A stretch of 64,000 nt of DNA from positions 151,845,920 to 151,909,919 of the forward strand of contig NC_080540.1 of NCBI RefSeq assembly GCF_028640845.1, in the 5' to 3' direction. The position numbers were made by a program, and so were the translations under genes. Shown here in pieces: positions 30,708-42,409 of this stretch (its first letter is position 1; the number at the start of each line of letters is the position of its first letter). Below the pieces are notes generated by a model. It worked only from the letters and a program-made list of their open reading frames with translations, ran no database searches and was not told the origin of the DNA. Source of the stretch: Ahaetulla prasina (lineage: Eukaryota > Chordata > Lepidosauria > Squamata > Colubridae).

Positions 30708-31081
30708 TGAAGTGGACTGGACCTACCTGTCAAGTAAACTCCTGTATTGGGCCTGCTAGTTAGGAAAACTGCTGTATTAGCAAGAGATTTCCTGTCCCAC
30801 CCTGAAGATGCTGACCAAGAGAGCCATATCCTGTTTTCTTCTTATCTTGCAACTGTCACAACTGTCTGGTAATTTTCCAGTTACTAAAATAAGGATGTAT
30901 AGAATATAACCATATATGGAACTATGTTAGCTCAGGAAATGTATATGTATAGTAAGGGTATAAATATGTCTCATAATACGCCCATCGGGGTTCAGACCCT
31001 TTGCATCGCTTTGCTTGCTGAACCTGCACAATAAACTTTCCTTCCCTGAAGAGCTGGCTCGAGTCTCATCTTTCTACAACA
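30708..31081 (+). mobile_element. solo LTR of an endogenous retrovirus
   Basis: 374 bp from TGAAGTGG to CTACAACA (TG...CA ends), flanked by ccct at 30704-30707 and 31082-31085, a 4-bp duplication as in ERV1/gammaretrovirus-type integrations. It has a TATA box (tataaat, 30959-30965) and a polyadenylation signal (aataaa, 31030-31035) in the usual U3/R spacing. No gag, pol or env follows, so this is the product of LTR-LTR recombination. Sequence between the LINE fragments was its target. Confidence 0.75.
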
Positions 31082-31215
31082 CCCTCTTTTTCCCTTGCTT
31101 TCCCCCACTATTCCACTTCTCTTTTTCCTTCCCTAATTTCCCTAATATTTATTTTTGTATTCTCTTTGTATGCCATATTATAATTTAATTAAAAACTATT
31201 TTTAAAAAAGAAAAG
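31082..31215 (+). mobile_element. L1-like 3' UTR fragment
   Basis: A pyrimidine-rich stretch (CCCTCTTTTTCCCTTGC...) followed by TTTAATTAAAAACTATTTTT and an A-rich tail, like other squamate L1 3' ends. It is short and non-coding. Confidence 0.45.
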
Positions 31216-31590
31216 GAAAAGATAACCCAAGAGTAAAAAAAAAAAAAGATGGGGGAAGAAAGGAGCTCCAGATTTTCATTGCTGTAGCATTTTGCCCACC
31301 AAATCAGTTCCTCAAACTCAGGACCAATTTCTAAGTCACAACAGGAGGACTCTTTGTTATCCCAAAGATGACATAACTAATTAGTATCAATTTTGTCAGG
31401 TTCTTATAAAGAAGAGTTATTGGCATAGGAATGACTGTTAATTCCTCCCAAACCTCAAATAAGACTGAAGGGCAGCAAAAGCATCTGGACTAAAGAATCA
31501 CAGCTTTTTAAAGTTTAAATACTTGCTAGGATTTTAGTGGGTCAGGTGAAAATTCTCATTCTTTGTCCAAAGAATAATTGAATAATTGAA
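31216..31590. other. unique DNA, nothing recognised
   Basis: No repeat or coding signal recognised. Confidence 0.4.
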
Positions 31591-31592
31591 TA

Positions 31593-31856
31593 GGGGCCTC
31601 TGTGGCTCAGACTGCTAATGCAGTCTGTTATTAACAGCAGCTGCTTGCAATTACTGCAGCTTCTAGTCCCACCAGGCCCAAGGTTGACTCAGCCTTCAAT
31701 CCTTTATAAGGTAGGTAAAATGAGGACCCAGATTGTTGGGGGGCAGTAAGTTGACTTTGTATATATATATACAAATGGATGAGACTATTGCTTAACACAA
31801 TGTAAGCCGCCCTGAGTCTTCGGAGAAGGGCGGGATATAAATGCAAATAAAAAAAA
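31593..31856 (+). mobile_element. squamate tRNA SINE, type 1
   Basis: GGGGCCTCTGTGGCTCAGAC head, TCTAGTCCCACCAGGCCC (degenerate box B), GACTCAGCCTTCAATCCTTT body and the GCCGCCCTGAGTCTTCGGAG tail stem-loop with AATGCAAATAAAAAAAAA. Confidence 0.85.
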
Positions 31857-31870
31857 ATTGGTATTCTTTA

Positions 31871-32104
31871 TTCCAACCAGTAATAGCAATAGCACTTAGG
31901 CTTATAATATTGCTTCATGGTGCTTTATAGTCCTCTCTAAGCAGTTTACAGTGTCAGTGTATTGCCCCCAACAATCTGGATCCTCATTTTACTTACCTTG
32001 GAAGGATGGAAGGCTGAGTCAACCTTGAGCCCGTGAGAATCAAACTGCTGGCTGTCGGCAGAATTAGCCTGCAATACTTCACTCTAAACACTGTGCCATC
32101 ACAG
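31871..32104 (-). mobile_element. tRNA-derived squamate SINE, type 2
   Basis: Minus-strand copy with a GATGGCACAGTGTTTAGAGT head, a GACTCAGCCTTCCATCCTTC body and a TAAGCCTAAGTGCTATTGCT 3' end. Same family as 3595-3808. Confidence 0.7.
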
Positions 32105-32189
32105 TTCTCTGTCTACACAGTACAATCCTTACCTAATTTGGAAATAACTGTGACATTTTCCTCATTAAAACTAAAGGTGTGGCTTTATG

Positions 32190-32995
32190 AGGGCTAATGA
32201 AAAATAATGGCTTCAATTCCATTGCTGTCATTGAAGTACGGATATTTTAATACATGAAACAGGAAAATAATCCTAGCAATGAGCTCTTCTGTTACTATAT
32301 TCACCACAATACAGAACACATTTCTGCCAATCACAAAGAAGCTTCTTAATGCTGTCATAAACGAACTTAACTTTGTCTGTTCAACCAAATCTTGACATCC
32401 ATTTTTATTTCTTCATTTGAATCACACAGATGCTCACAAATGTATTTGTTAAATTTTGAGTAAGGTAGAAGTTGCATGATACCAAGTTTGGCCTGTACGG
32501 CATAGGATGGTAAGATAGCGTGGTCCAACTTTGGAATTGTCTCTTGGGTGGCTGATGGTGCCCAGTGTCATGTTGCAACAAAATATCTTTCTTGTGCTTC
32601 CAAACTCTGCCTAATTATTGTTTCAGAGTTTTTGAGTGTTAACAGGGTAATGCATTCTGTGGATCGGTTGAGGAAAGCCATATGAATAATGCCATCTGCA
32701 TCCCATTAACTATGAGTTTTCCTGCCAAACCTGGGTTTTTATTTTATTTTACAGGTGAAACTTATTGATATTCTATGGAGAGAGGCTTCATTTCTGGGTC
32801 ATAATGGTAAGTCCATGTTTCATTGACTGTCACAAAGCTGTGAAGAAATATCTCACTTTCATTTTTTTTTACAGCGTAACAATTGCTGCAAATCTGAACT
32901 CTTCATCTCTGCTGTCAACATACAAGGAACCCAGCTTGCACAAACTTTCTGATGTGGAAGAACATGAATAATGTGACATACATTCAAATAATTGT
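32190..32995 (-). pseudogene. mariner-type transposase relic
   Basis: On the minus strand, in several broken frames, the order of a mariner (SETMAR-like) transposase can be followed. A KLGSLYVDSRDEEFRFAAIV part lies near 32950, then VNETWTYHYDPEMKPLSIEY (catalytic ETW region) near 32820. HKKDILLQHDTGHHQ (second catalytic D) follows near 32590, and a YDSIKKLLCDWQKCVLYCGE tail near 32330. Stops and frameshifts are frequent. The terminal inverted repeats were not located. Confidence 0.7.
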
Positions 32996-33059
32996 ATTGC
33001 TTTTAAAGTAACAAAAAAGAAAGGAGGAAAAGAAAAAGGAACAATTCCCCCCGACAAAA

Positions 33060-33815
33060 CAGTGGTGAAATCTAAAAAATTTTCCTACCAGTTCTGTGGC
33101 CATGGTTTGGTGGGTGTGGCTTGGTGGGCCATGTGACTAGGTGGGCATAGCTATGTAGACATGTGACTGGGGGGGAGTCAAAAGACAGAAACTCACTTTA
33201 ACAATGTCCTGATGGAGCAGGGGGTTGGATTAGATGACCTCCAGGTCCCTTCCAGCCCTGGATTCCTGTGCTCTTTCAAGGTATCTTCTGAAGCTGCATC
33301 TAGTGCCAGGTTTGTGGTCCTTCCTTCCTCTTCTTTTTCCCTCCCTTCCTCCCTCCTTCCTTCCTTCCTTCCTTCCTTCCTTCCTTCCTTCCTTCCTTCC
33401 CTCCCTCCCTCCCTCCCTCTCTCTCTTGCAGCACCCCCCCACACCCATTTTTGGCCTAGCAGGCCTCAGGAAAGCCTCCTGGGACACCAATAGATAGTGA
33501 AAAAATGCTTTAAAAAGTAAAAAAAAAAGTTCCGAGGATCGCATGGCACAGCTGATTGTCACAGCTGATTGTCGGAACCTTTTTTTTTTTTTTTACTTTT
33601 TTAAAGCATTTTTTTATTACTTATTGCCCGAACGGGTAGTAAAAAAATGCTAAAAAAAGTTTGAAAAAAGTTCAGTCGATCAGCTGTGCCACACGATAGT
33701 CCAAAGTTTTTGGGTTTTTTTTTACTTTTTAAAGCATTTTTTTACTACCGGTTTGGGCGAACCAGTAGCTCCGGGTTTGGGAGAAGCACCCCGAACTGGT
33801 AGCATTTCATCGCTG
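33060..33815. mobile_element. long hAT element, family B, with internal repeats
   Basis: It starts CAGTGGTGAAATCTAAAAAA and ends GTAGCATTTCATCGCTG. The flanks cgacaaaa and ccccaaat share 5 of 8 bases, so the TSD is eroded. The interior has the GGTGGGTGTGGCTTGGTGGG motif of family B, a CR1 3' fragment at about 33203-33275 (GTTGGATTAGATGACCTCCA), a TTCC/CTCC microsatellite, and several inverted copies of a TTTTTACTTTTTAAAGCATT segment (33480-33750). Confidence 0.6.
33340..33426. repeat. (TTCC)n(CTCC)n polypyrimidine microsatellite
   Basis: An almost uninterrupted CT-only tract of about 85 bp. All four overlapping frames here (PSFLPSFLPS or GRKEGRKEG) are by-products. Confidence 0.95.
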
Positions 33816-36800
33816 CCCCAAATACGTACATTATAAAAATATATAAAAGGGGCTTAAAAATAAGTGAAAAATACAACAGAAAATAAGACCAATTATACTA
33901 AGTTGTTAGAACAATAAAGTTACAATTTATGCTTAATTATCTAATACAAACATTCAATTTATATATCTATATCTAATACAGTTATATAACAATCCTGCTT
34001 TTTAACCTACCGTACTTTGCATAAATGTCCTATATTTCTTTATATTTATCAACACAAAGTCTATGTCTATAGGCAATCCGCTCATAGGTAGCAAGTGTAA
34101 TCAGGTCTTCAATCCACTGAATAAATAGGGCCAAACCTCATTCTCAAATTCCATGTGGTCCGTATGTAATTCAAGAGACTATCTGCCAATTCTAAATTTT
34201 GCTGCACAGGTACATTTATATAGTGCATATAGATTATGTCAATCTTTCCAGATCTGGTCTTCCCCAGATGTCTTGGATTATCATTCCCAATGTAGGTTAA
34301 CTACTGGCTAGAAATTCTGAGCTGTAGCTCAACTGATCCAGAGGTCCTAAACTTGGAGTAGGCTGAATTAGTGTTATTTTATTTACATATCTCTCATCCT
34401 CTTACTGAATTTAGAATAGTGTCCAAGACAATAATTAAAATCTCCAATAAAAAGTAAAAGAAAATATAAGTTTGTTGTAATTGAATGGTCAAGCTATTAA
34501 TAAAAATAAAATTGTTATTCAGCTTGGAAAAATTCTTTACATATCCTCCTCTGGAAATCCTCCATCTGAACGTCTTTATTTCAATTTTCTTAGCGGCTGG
34601 AGATCTCAGTTTACATTATAATACAAGTCTTTAGAATTTTGAATGAATTATGTCAATCAATCAACTTTTTTTAATGGTCAAAGACAAGCATAAGAAGAGT
34701 AGGGTATCTAAAAAATAAATAAAAAACGTTTTACAAAAAGAAGAAGGGTACAAATTTAAAAAAATACAAAAATACATACATAAATAAATAACATACATAA
34801 AATACATAAAAAGCTGAAAATATCTTTAAAAACATATTTTAAAAGTCTATAAAATAAAATAAAAAAACAATAAATGGGGATTAGAAAACCCATAAAGTAA
34901 ATCTATCATACCACAAGGCATTTATAATAGTGGTCATTTAATTTGTGGCACATGTCATCTTCTGACATATTTTAAGGGCTGCTGCACAAAATTTAGCAAC
35001 ACTAGATGTTATAGCAGGATTGATATCTGAGACCAGCAAGAAGATAAAAACCTCAAGAGATGGTGAAGTCTAGATCTTTACATAAGAGGAAGGGCTGGCA
35101 TTCCTTCTGATGCCCATCCCCCCAGTCAATCTGATCTGACAATATTAACTCTTATGTCTCAGCAGAGGGTCCTGCTGAGGGTGCACGGAGACATTCCTTA
35201 AAACTAAGAGATGCTATGTAGATGTGTAATGGACAGATACGGAGAGGTACGGGAGGTGCTGAACTGAAAGTAATGTGAGAAAACAAAGAAAGAGATAATG
35301 TATTCTTTTGAGGCATCTTGGATTAGCTGAAACCCAGGTGGGCTTGTCCAATAAGTCCAAAGGAGGAGGGAAATGGGCCGTCAGGATAGGGAACTATAAA
35401 ATGTAATGCTTTTGAAACTTTAGGTGTGGTTTCCTTGCTAAAACTCCTCTGTTGAGATCTGCTGGGATATACCCACCCTATTTTGTAAAATAGCTTTTCA
35501 TTATTTTCTTTTAAAATATTCTCTTTGTTTTCATCGACCCATGCTTGTTGGTTGAATTCATTTTCAACACAATCTGTTCCAATATCTGGCACAATCTATC
35601 AAGACATTTGTGATTTAGGTTATGGTAGCAACCACTTGTTGACTTTTCCTTCAGCATCCCAGAAGCTCATTTGTTTCAACCTGCCTAGCTCTAGCTGATC
35701 CCCTGCACTGCATACCTGAAAGTCCTTTTCCTATGGCCTCGCCTATCTAAATGGCTACAACTGAGTGACTGATGATAGTCTGATCACCAGGTTAAATCTG
35801 ATCTGAGAACAAGCCTGTCAGTCAGTGCATCTAATCTCCTCCTTCCCTACCAAGACATTCTTTTAAATTTGTCTCTTGTCTGGCAAACCTGCTGCACCCT
35901 GCGGTGCTGTCCTTTAAAAGGCCATTGAAGCTTCAGAACAACAAATCAGGATCAGAGATCTTGAAGCAAGGGTTTTGAATCAAGACTGGCAGATTAAACT
36001 CATTCACTGTATCTCAAGTGAGTAAATCTTAACTTGCACCAAATTCAGTACAGAGCAGTCCTACTTATCAAAGTCTATGAATCCAGTCACAAGCTCTCTT
36101 TTGTCAATGGGCATCACTTTGATTTGTATTATCTGATGATTGCAAAGAATTACAGGTTGTCTAAATCCAGAAGATGATAGTTGTGAATAATTGGTTCCAC
36201 CAGCAGACTATTCTCCTTCCCGTAGCGCAGGAGGCACTTGATAGTCTTTGTGTCCGTGCCTGTGGGTTATTCTGAGTGAAATCTGTTCCGACAGATCTGC
36301 GGAATTATTCACAACTGATTTCCACAAAGGGTTAGGAAGTTGTCAGGTTACAAGGTTATGGGTTTTCTGAAAGACAAAGGAGGTAGCAGAAACTGTGATC
36401 ACTGCCTTTCAAGTCTTTGGCAAACTGTTCTTGGAAGCTAAACAAGCTGGTGGTCTATAATTTATTAATCTAGTCCTGCTGATTCTATTGGACTAAGATT
36501 AATTTCAATTTGAATGTTTTTTCAGATACTCTGGCCAATTTGTGTGTGTGTGTGTGTGTATTATATATAGGTCTGCACCTCTTCTTTTGGAGATCTGAAT
36601 ACAGCATCGGTTGCATTCATCCCCGTATCACATAGGCTTTTATCAAGAAAAAGTTCTATTGTACTAATTTGGAAAATAATGAACTGCTGAAATCTAGATC
36701 TAAAATCAGGTAGAAATTCTAAACATCCTGTATTCACTTGGGGTTTGCAGCCTATTGAGAGTTCTCATTTTTTCTGTTAATTAATCATGCATGCATTTGC

Positions 36801-37404
36801 CTGGATTTTGTAAAACTTCAGGAAATGCTAATCTTGAAAGTTTTTCTCTATGTGATTCTCATAAGGAATTTTTGCTGCTGTTCATTACTGTGATGGTAGC
36901 TGGTATATTATGTTTTCACAGCACCATGCTATGTGCGTGACTGAATTTCTTTTGTTTATTCTCTGGCATAACTCTCTGTAAAGACTGCTGTACAGATTAC
37001 AGTTTATCTAAGATATTTTAAGGATAATACTAAATATAAAGTGCAGAAGCATATATTGATTATGTTCAAACATTCAAATGTATATTCCACAACTGTACTT
37101 TTCTAAGAATGCTGTAGGTGGTTGAATATGCCAGCGCTGTGTACAGAATAAAATCTGAATTCTATATTAGGTACAGATAATGGTAAATACCTATAATGCT
37201 GACAGGACTACTTACACTGAAATAAATAATAATTGCCACATCATCCAAAAAGAAAGATTCGATTTATATCCCATGCCTGGGTAACTTCAATCTGGACAGT
37301 CCTGTTATCAACCTGTCTCTTTGCTAACTTTTTCAGGAGAGACCCTGTAAAAATTCCCTCCCTCCCTTATCTTTTTGGCATACAGGAGAGGGCCTCTTGC
37401 ATTA
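33816..37404. other. 3.6 kb of mainly unique DNA
   Basis: No element could be delimited with confidence. An A-rich, LINE-tail-like zone lies at 34640-34900, a (TG)n run at 36541-36559, and a 14-bp inverted pair (agttgtgaataatt/aattattcacaact) near 36179 and 36303. The antisense frame at 35323-35592 (89 codons, hydrophilic) has no recognised domain. Confidence 0.4.
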
Positions 37405-37412
37405 CTTCAAGG

Positions 37413-37715
37413 CAGGGGTGAAATCTACTTACCTTCCTTACCGGTTCGGAAGTGGATGCGCCCCGTGCGCGCGCTCACTTTGCTCACATGTGCGTGCATC
37501 ACATGCATGCATAGAGCTTCTGTGCATGTGCAAAACCTCCTGTGCATGTGCAGAAGGTAAAAAACACATTACTTTCTAGTGAAAACCAGGAAGTAATGAC
37601 ACCTGGGTGGGTAGGTGGGGTTTCCCTCCACCATCATTACTGGATCGCCAAACCACCGGCCACAATAGCTACTGGACTGCACGATCTGGTCCGATTCAGG
37701 AGCATTTCACCCCTG
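37413..37715. mobile_element. hAT MITE, family B
   Basis: It starts CAGGGGTGAAATCTACTTACC-like and ends AGCATTTCACCCCTG, with a perfect 8-bp TSD cttcaagg (37405-37412 and 37716-37723). The inside has CCGGTTCGGAAG and many TGTGCATG units. Confidence 0.88.
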
Positions 37716-37769
37716 CTTCAAGGGTATGTGGTTTACCTTACTTTCTCAGTGTTTAGGACAATTATCAAG

Positions 37770-38200
37770 ATGAAATTCTTTCACCAAGACCCAAAGGTGC
37801 TTTTTCAAGAGGGAACTGAACTTTCTGTTTTTTCTTTGAAGGGTTTTCGCTTCTCATCCAAGAAGCTTCTTCAATTCTGACTGGATGGTGGGGAATGGAA
37901 AGATTTATACTCCTAGCAGACAGCTGGTCATTTAGAGAGTTGTTGAGGCCACCTGGAGGTTTATCTGTCTCATCAGGGTCACCTGAGGGGTGCAAATGGG
38001 TACAGAGCCTTCTTGGAACTGTGTTGTAGACTGGTGATAGATGATGTTGTATCCCTTGCCCTCTGTTGAGAGACAGCTGTTCTTTGAAGATGAAACGTCT
38101 TCAAAGAAAAACCAGAAAATCCAGTTGCCTCTTGAAAAAGCACTTTTGGGACAACCTGGATGACTGAAAATATCCATAGACATCTTTCACCAAGACTTTA
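37770..38200. mobile_element. second PLE-type foldback
   Basis: An approximately 100-bp arm on the minus strand (37870 down to 37770: TTGGATGAGAAGCGAAAACC, then CTCTTGAAAAAGCACCTTTG) is repeated in plus orientation at 38085-38200 (GAAGATGAAACGTCTTCAAA, then CTCTTGAAAAAGCACTTTTG). The 215-bp centre contains a TATA-like tttatactcc near the left arm. The leader is the one I associate with another vertebrate PLE lineage. No coding sequence is left. Its head-to-head layout parallels the SCAN foldbacks. Confidence 0.55.
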
Positions 38201-38396
38201 CCTGGAAAATGAGTTTACCCTTTTACTGTTATTTTTAATCTACATTTTTAATTCTTTGTATTCAGTTTACACTTTCCAATAACGAGAGCTATCTCGAATG
38301 ATCATCAGAGCACAAAGCATGGGATATAAATCAAATCTTTCTTTTTGGATGGTATGGCAGTTCTGCAGGTCACCATAGTGCAGACCATAGCTCCTA

Positions 38397-38533
38397 CAGT
38401 GGTGGGATTCAAGTAATTTAACAACCGGTTCTCTGCCCTAATGATTTCTTCCAACAACCAGTTTACCAAACTGCTCAGAAAGTTAACAACCGGTTCTCCC
38501 GAAGTGGTGCGAACTGGCTGAATCCCACCACTG
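38397..38533. mobile_element. hAT MITE, family B (short)
   Basis: It starts CAGTGGTGGGATTCAAG and ends CTGAATCCCACCACTG; gctccta flanks both ends (38390-38396 and 38533-38539), overlapping the last G. The inside has two AACAACCGGTTCTC units. Confidence 0.8.
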
Positions 38534-38539
38534 CTCCTA

Positions 38540-39320
38540 TGGACCGGCCATGACTTCCTGCAGTGCTCACATATTGATTGCTGCAGCAAAGCTAAACCTT
38601 GATCTCATCTTGATTTTAACAATAACTTGACAAAATTTTACCACAACCCGATGGTGATTATGTCTCTTTGCAGACAGTGGGAAGTAAGTCTAAAGACTAT
38701 GACTCCTGCCGAGAGCTCTTGAGGGTCAAATGAATGTGAGCAAAAATGTCAGCGCTAATATATGACCTTTGAATGCTAATAATTGTATGTGAAAAGATGG
38801 GATCTACTAAAAATAGATATAAAATTACTCTAGGAGACCTACTATACTGGTTCTCTCTCTCTCTCTCTCTCTCTCCCTCCCTCCCTCCCTCAACAAGGAT
38901 GTATTTTAATATTCATTTCTAATGTATAGGTCCCTCTTTCCCAACAATATAACTATTGCCAAACCTTCTAAGATTATGGTCTGGAATTCTGTATGGTACA
39001 AATTCCGTAGGTCTTATTTGTAGGATGGATTTTACTGCTACTTATGTCAGACTGAAACATAGATATTTAACCCCCACCCCCCAAAAATAATTTTGTGGAA
39101 ATTTGGTTTTTCCCTGCAACTACAGTGCTTGGAGGGAATTTTATTTCCCTTTTTAAATCAATTGTTTCTTCCCTTGCTGGCAGCTCTCTGCAACATATTA
39201 GAAGCAGATTGGTAGCAGTAAGTGTGTGTCTTGAAATATTACCTTGTAAGAAAGTTTCTGAACATCTTCCTTTTATTTTATTGGTCTGGAATATTAAAAT
39301 GATTTCTGGCTGGTAATTAA
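38540..39320. other. unique DNA with a (CT)n(CCCT)n run
   Basis: The pyrimidine microsatellite is at about 38851-38890. No other repeat or gene was recognised. Confidence 0.45.
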
Positions 39321-39330
39321 TATATGAGGG

Positions 39331-39597
39331 ATGGAAAAGCTGTCCCAAGCACTCCTGGAATTCAATCAGAAATATTGTTTGATGTTATATATGTTGATGG
39401 CAGCAAGATTGCTTTATGCACAAAAATGGAAGGGCACTTTGATTCCCACAAAGGACGAATGGCTGCAAACGTTAATGGAGATAGCAGAGATAGCTAAATT
39501 GACTGCTTTGATTAAAGACGAGAACACAACTAATTTTGTTTCAACTTGGAAACTGCTTTTGGATTTTGTGCTTGAGGTGGAAAAAATGAAACTATGA
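39331..39597 (+). pseudogene. L1 ORF2 C-terminus
   Basis: The translated end of a vertebrate L1 ORF2: LYMLMAARLLYAQKWKG, IPTKDEWLQTLMEIAEIAKL, and TALIKDENTTNF with WKLLLDFV. AARxLxAxxWK, IPTxxEW and MAEMAKLT-type motifs are typical of the C-terminal part downstream of RT. The frame is open to its natural stop, but the ATG at 39331 is internal. Without RT or endonuclease it is inactive. Confidence 0.8.
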
Positions 39598-39616
39598 TTT
39601 TGGGTTGTGTTGATTA

Positions 39617-39957
39617 CCGTATTTTTCGGAGTATATGATGCACCTTTTTCCCTTCTAAAAGAGGGTGAAAATTTGGGTGCGTCTTATACACCGAATGTAG
39701 CCCTGCCCAGCCTCTGAAACCTCCGTTTGAGAGGCTAAAAAAAACGCCTCTGAAACGGAGGTTTGAGAGGCTGAAAAAAAAGCAATGCACAGAGCTCAGA
39801 ACCAACGAACCTGTTGCTAAAGTTCACCTCTGGGAACAGCTGATTGGGGGTATTCTGGGAGGCTGATCCACCCCCAATCAGCTTTTTTCTTATTTTCCTC
39901 CCCAAAAAGTAAGGTGTGTCTTATACTCCGGTGCATCTTATAGTCTGAAAAATACGG
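39617..39957. mobile_element. Tc1/mariner-type MITE (CCGTATTTTTCGGAG ends)
   Basis: It starts CCGTATTTTTCGGAGTATA and ends with the complement (TATAGTCTGAAAAATACGG), flanked by TA (39615-39616 and 39958-39959), the Tc1/mariner target. The subterminal repeat GGTGCGTCTTATACACC is also inverted. It is inserted in the 3' UTR of the L1 copy. Confidence 0.8.
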
Positions 39958-40075
39958 TAGATACGTTTGAACCAAAGGATTCAGAAGTCCCTCCCTTGTT
40001 TTTGTATCATTTTCTTTTGTATTTGGATATTTTATATTGTATTTGGATAAATTAATAAAATTTTGAAACATAAAA

Positions 40076-42405
40076 GAAATGATGCAACATTGTACATGGT
40101 TAAAAAAAAGAGAGGCTATTATTAGATAACGTCTTTCAGTTACTTCAGATGAATTCTTTGTTGCATCTTTTTCTCTCTGCCATGATTTCTAAATACTCTC
40201 TTTTGTTTCACTCTCAACTAATGGTAGGAAATGGGGGAAAAAATGTCAGAAAAAGGAGGGGGCTTTTCTCCCATATTCCTGTTTTTCCCCATTGCTCTGA
40301 AACGAAAAAATAATATTAAGCTGGGATCCAGAATCCCAGTGAAGGAGCAAGGCAACAGATCAGATGACTCTTATAATCTGATTAAACCATTTAATATAGA
40401 ATTGTCCTTATTTCCAGAGAATTGGGCAATTTTTCATTTCTTCTATATGGTGATGACAGGGATTGAATGCAGAACTTCCTCCAATGGAAAGCAGATGCTC
40501 TACCATCAAACTGTGATTCTTCTCTAATTGTGGATGAAAGTGAGGAAGTGCCCTTAAGCCACATGCTTTTGTTCCCCTGTTTAATTTTGTGGTAGGATTC
40601 TGTCTTTCCCTGTTCATCTGTCTACTTAGTGCTCTTCCTATGCTGGCACACCATCTCCTCCCGTTTTTGAAAACACTCAAAATGAGACGTGGAAACAAAG
40701 GCTATGCTCTTTTTTTTTTTTGGTCGAGTGGAATTGTATGCAATACCATGTTGCCACACTTTTCCAGCTGAAGTCAACCTATTCTAGTAATTGTGGGGTC
40801 ATACCCTGAAGGTTTGTGTTATGCCATCCTTTGGTCTAGCATGGTACCCAAGTCAACCGTTTCTCTTTAGATGATTCTATTACAGGGGGAATAGTTCAGG
40901 GAAGTGGAGAACGATCAAGCTGAAGTGAACCTGGTAATCATTCCACCCCGGGCGATGCCCTTCTATCCATAAAAGGCAGAGACTTAAGTGATGGCAGCCA
41001 GGAAAATTACTGTGGGAGCTTGGATGGCAGTTTTCTGCAGCTTTGAGAAACTCTTGTGTAAAGTAACCATGGTATTGCTTACAGTTCTTCTATTATTTCT
41101 AAAGCAGTGATTTTGGTGGGAGTATGGAGAGGGATGTTCTAACAAGGAAGGAATAAAAGGCTGAAAAAAAGGAAAGACTCCATCCCATCAAAAACAACAA
41201 CCATAAATAAAACATGTGGCTTCTAAAAGAGGCCATTTGATGTTTATTTAACCTGAATAGCGCTTCAACCTTGAACAGAGCAGCTGGAAGACAAACACGA
41301 CTCCCAGGGAAACAATCACCATGGGGAAGAAATGCAGGGTACCCGACTCTGATTGCAATGACCTGCTCCGTTTCCCTTTCACGTAATAAAATCCGTCTCA
41401 TGCCAATCACCCCAGATGAGGTTCAAAGGGTGGCTCTGTAGAAGGAGATCCATGTTTGTCTCTGGTGGCAAAATAAAAATAAAAACCAGAAATCTTAGTA
41501 GTACCTTTTCCAACCTTTTATCAGAAGATATAAGCTCACAGTGACTCAGACAACAAACAGGCAGAGCAAATCTTGGTTCTGTTTCTAAAATCAAGGTGTA
41601 GACCAGGATGGTGATGGAGGAATTCTCTCCAGACAGGTGTTGAAAGATACCTCCTAGCAGCCCTGGTCAGTCTGGCTGAAGGTTGTTAAGAGTCCCTGTT
41701 GAAGAACATCAGGGGACGGTGGGGAAGGGGGCAGCTTCCCCAGTCCTGATTGAAATAATTCAGTGTTGACTCAGCTTTAGATTGAAGATTGTTCTTCAAA
41801 ATGTTTGTTCTTCAAACATTTAGCAGAAAGCTATTCTAATGTGGTACAGGCTTTCTTATTTCTGGGAAACCGGCCTTATCATTTTGCTAGCGAAATTGCC
41901 AGAGTATAGCATTGGACAGGTAGACAGGACTGCAAACGGCAGGGCCCTGTTGGGATTATAAATCAACTTTTAAAACTGGCACATGTTTGTCTAAGTACAG
42001 CCACAGGACATTAAGAACGTCTGCTTTTTACCACTATTATTGTACTGTAGCTCAGGAATAGTCTTCAACCGTTTTTACTCTAGTGAGCCAATTTGAAATT
42101 TGACAGCTTGTCATAAACACTCCCACAATGGCTGCCATAGTAAGGATGAACATAGTAAGGAAATGACCCTCCTAACATTTATTCGGGACTTTTCTTATTT
42201 CATTTTTTTTCTGCCCTTTTTTTGGCCGAGTGGAATTTTGCAAATCAAGCATTGGGCTTCAGCATCGTACCCTGCCCCTTGATTTTGAAGTACAATGCTG
42301 AAGTACAATATGGATCTATAATGGACCCTGCTCTGCTGAGGGATGTGGTAAACAGCCCCTGTGGTTCTCTCCCTCAGACCACCCCACACAATATCTACTG
42401 TTGCA
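40076..42405. other. 2.3 kb of mainly unique DNA with a tRNA-like relic
   Basis: A tRNA-like SINE head is at 40449-40515; otherwise no element was delimited. Frames at 40231-40771 and 41099-41594 overlap antiparallel and show no domain. Confidence 0.4.
40449..40515 (-). mobile_element. tRNA-like SINE head relic
   Basis: The minus strand reads TTGATGGTAGAGCATCTGC (box A-like) and CATTCAATCCCTGTCATC (box B-like), resembling a tRNA-Ala-type SINE. It lacks a proper anticodon stem and is not a functional tRNA. Confidence 0.5.
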
Positions 42406-42409
42406 GCCT

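Larger units (their letters stand above)
39325..40075 (+). mobile_element. L1 LINE 3' end, split by a MITE
   Basis: The end of ORF2 (39331-39597) and the 3' UTR are present, the latter resumed after the MITE at 39960 (GATACGTTTGAACCAAAGG) and ending ATTAATAAAATTTTGAAACA. The element is strongly 5'-truncated. Confidence 0.75.

Noticed and set aside
33193..33562. Overlapping frames with PSFLPSF or GRKEGRKEG repeats
   Set aside because: By-products of the TTCC/CTCC microsatellite.
35323..35592. 89-codon antisense frame as a host exon
   Set aside because: No known motif, no clear splice sites and no supporting neighbours.
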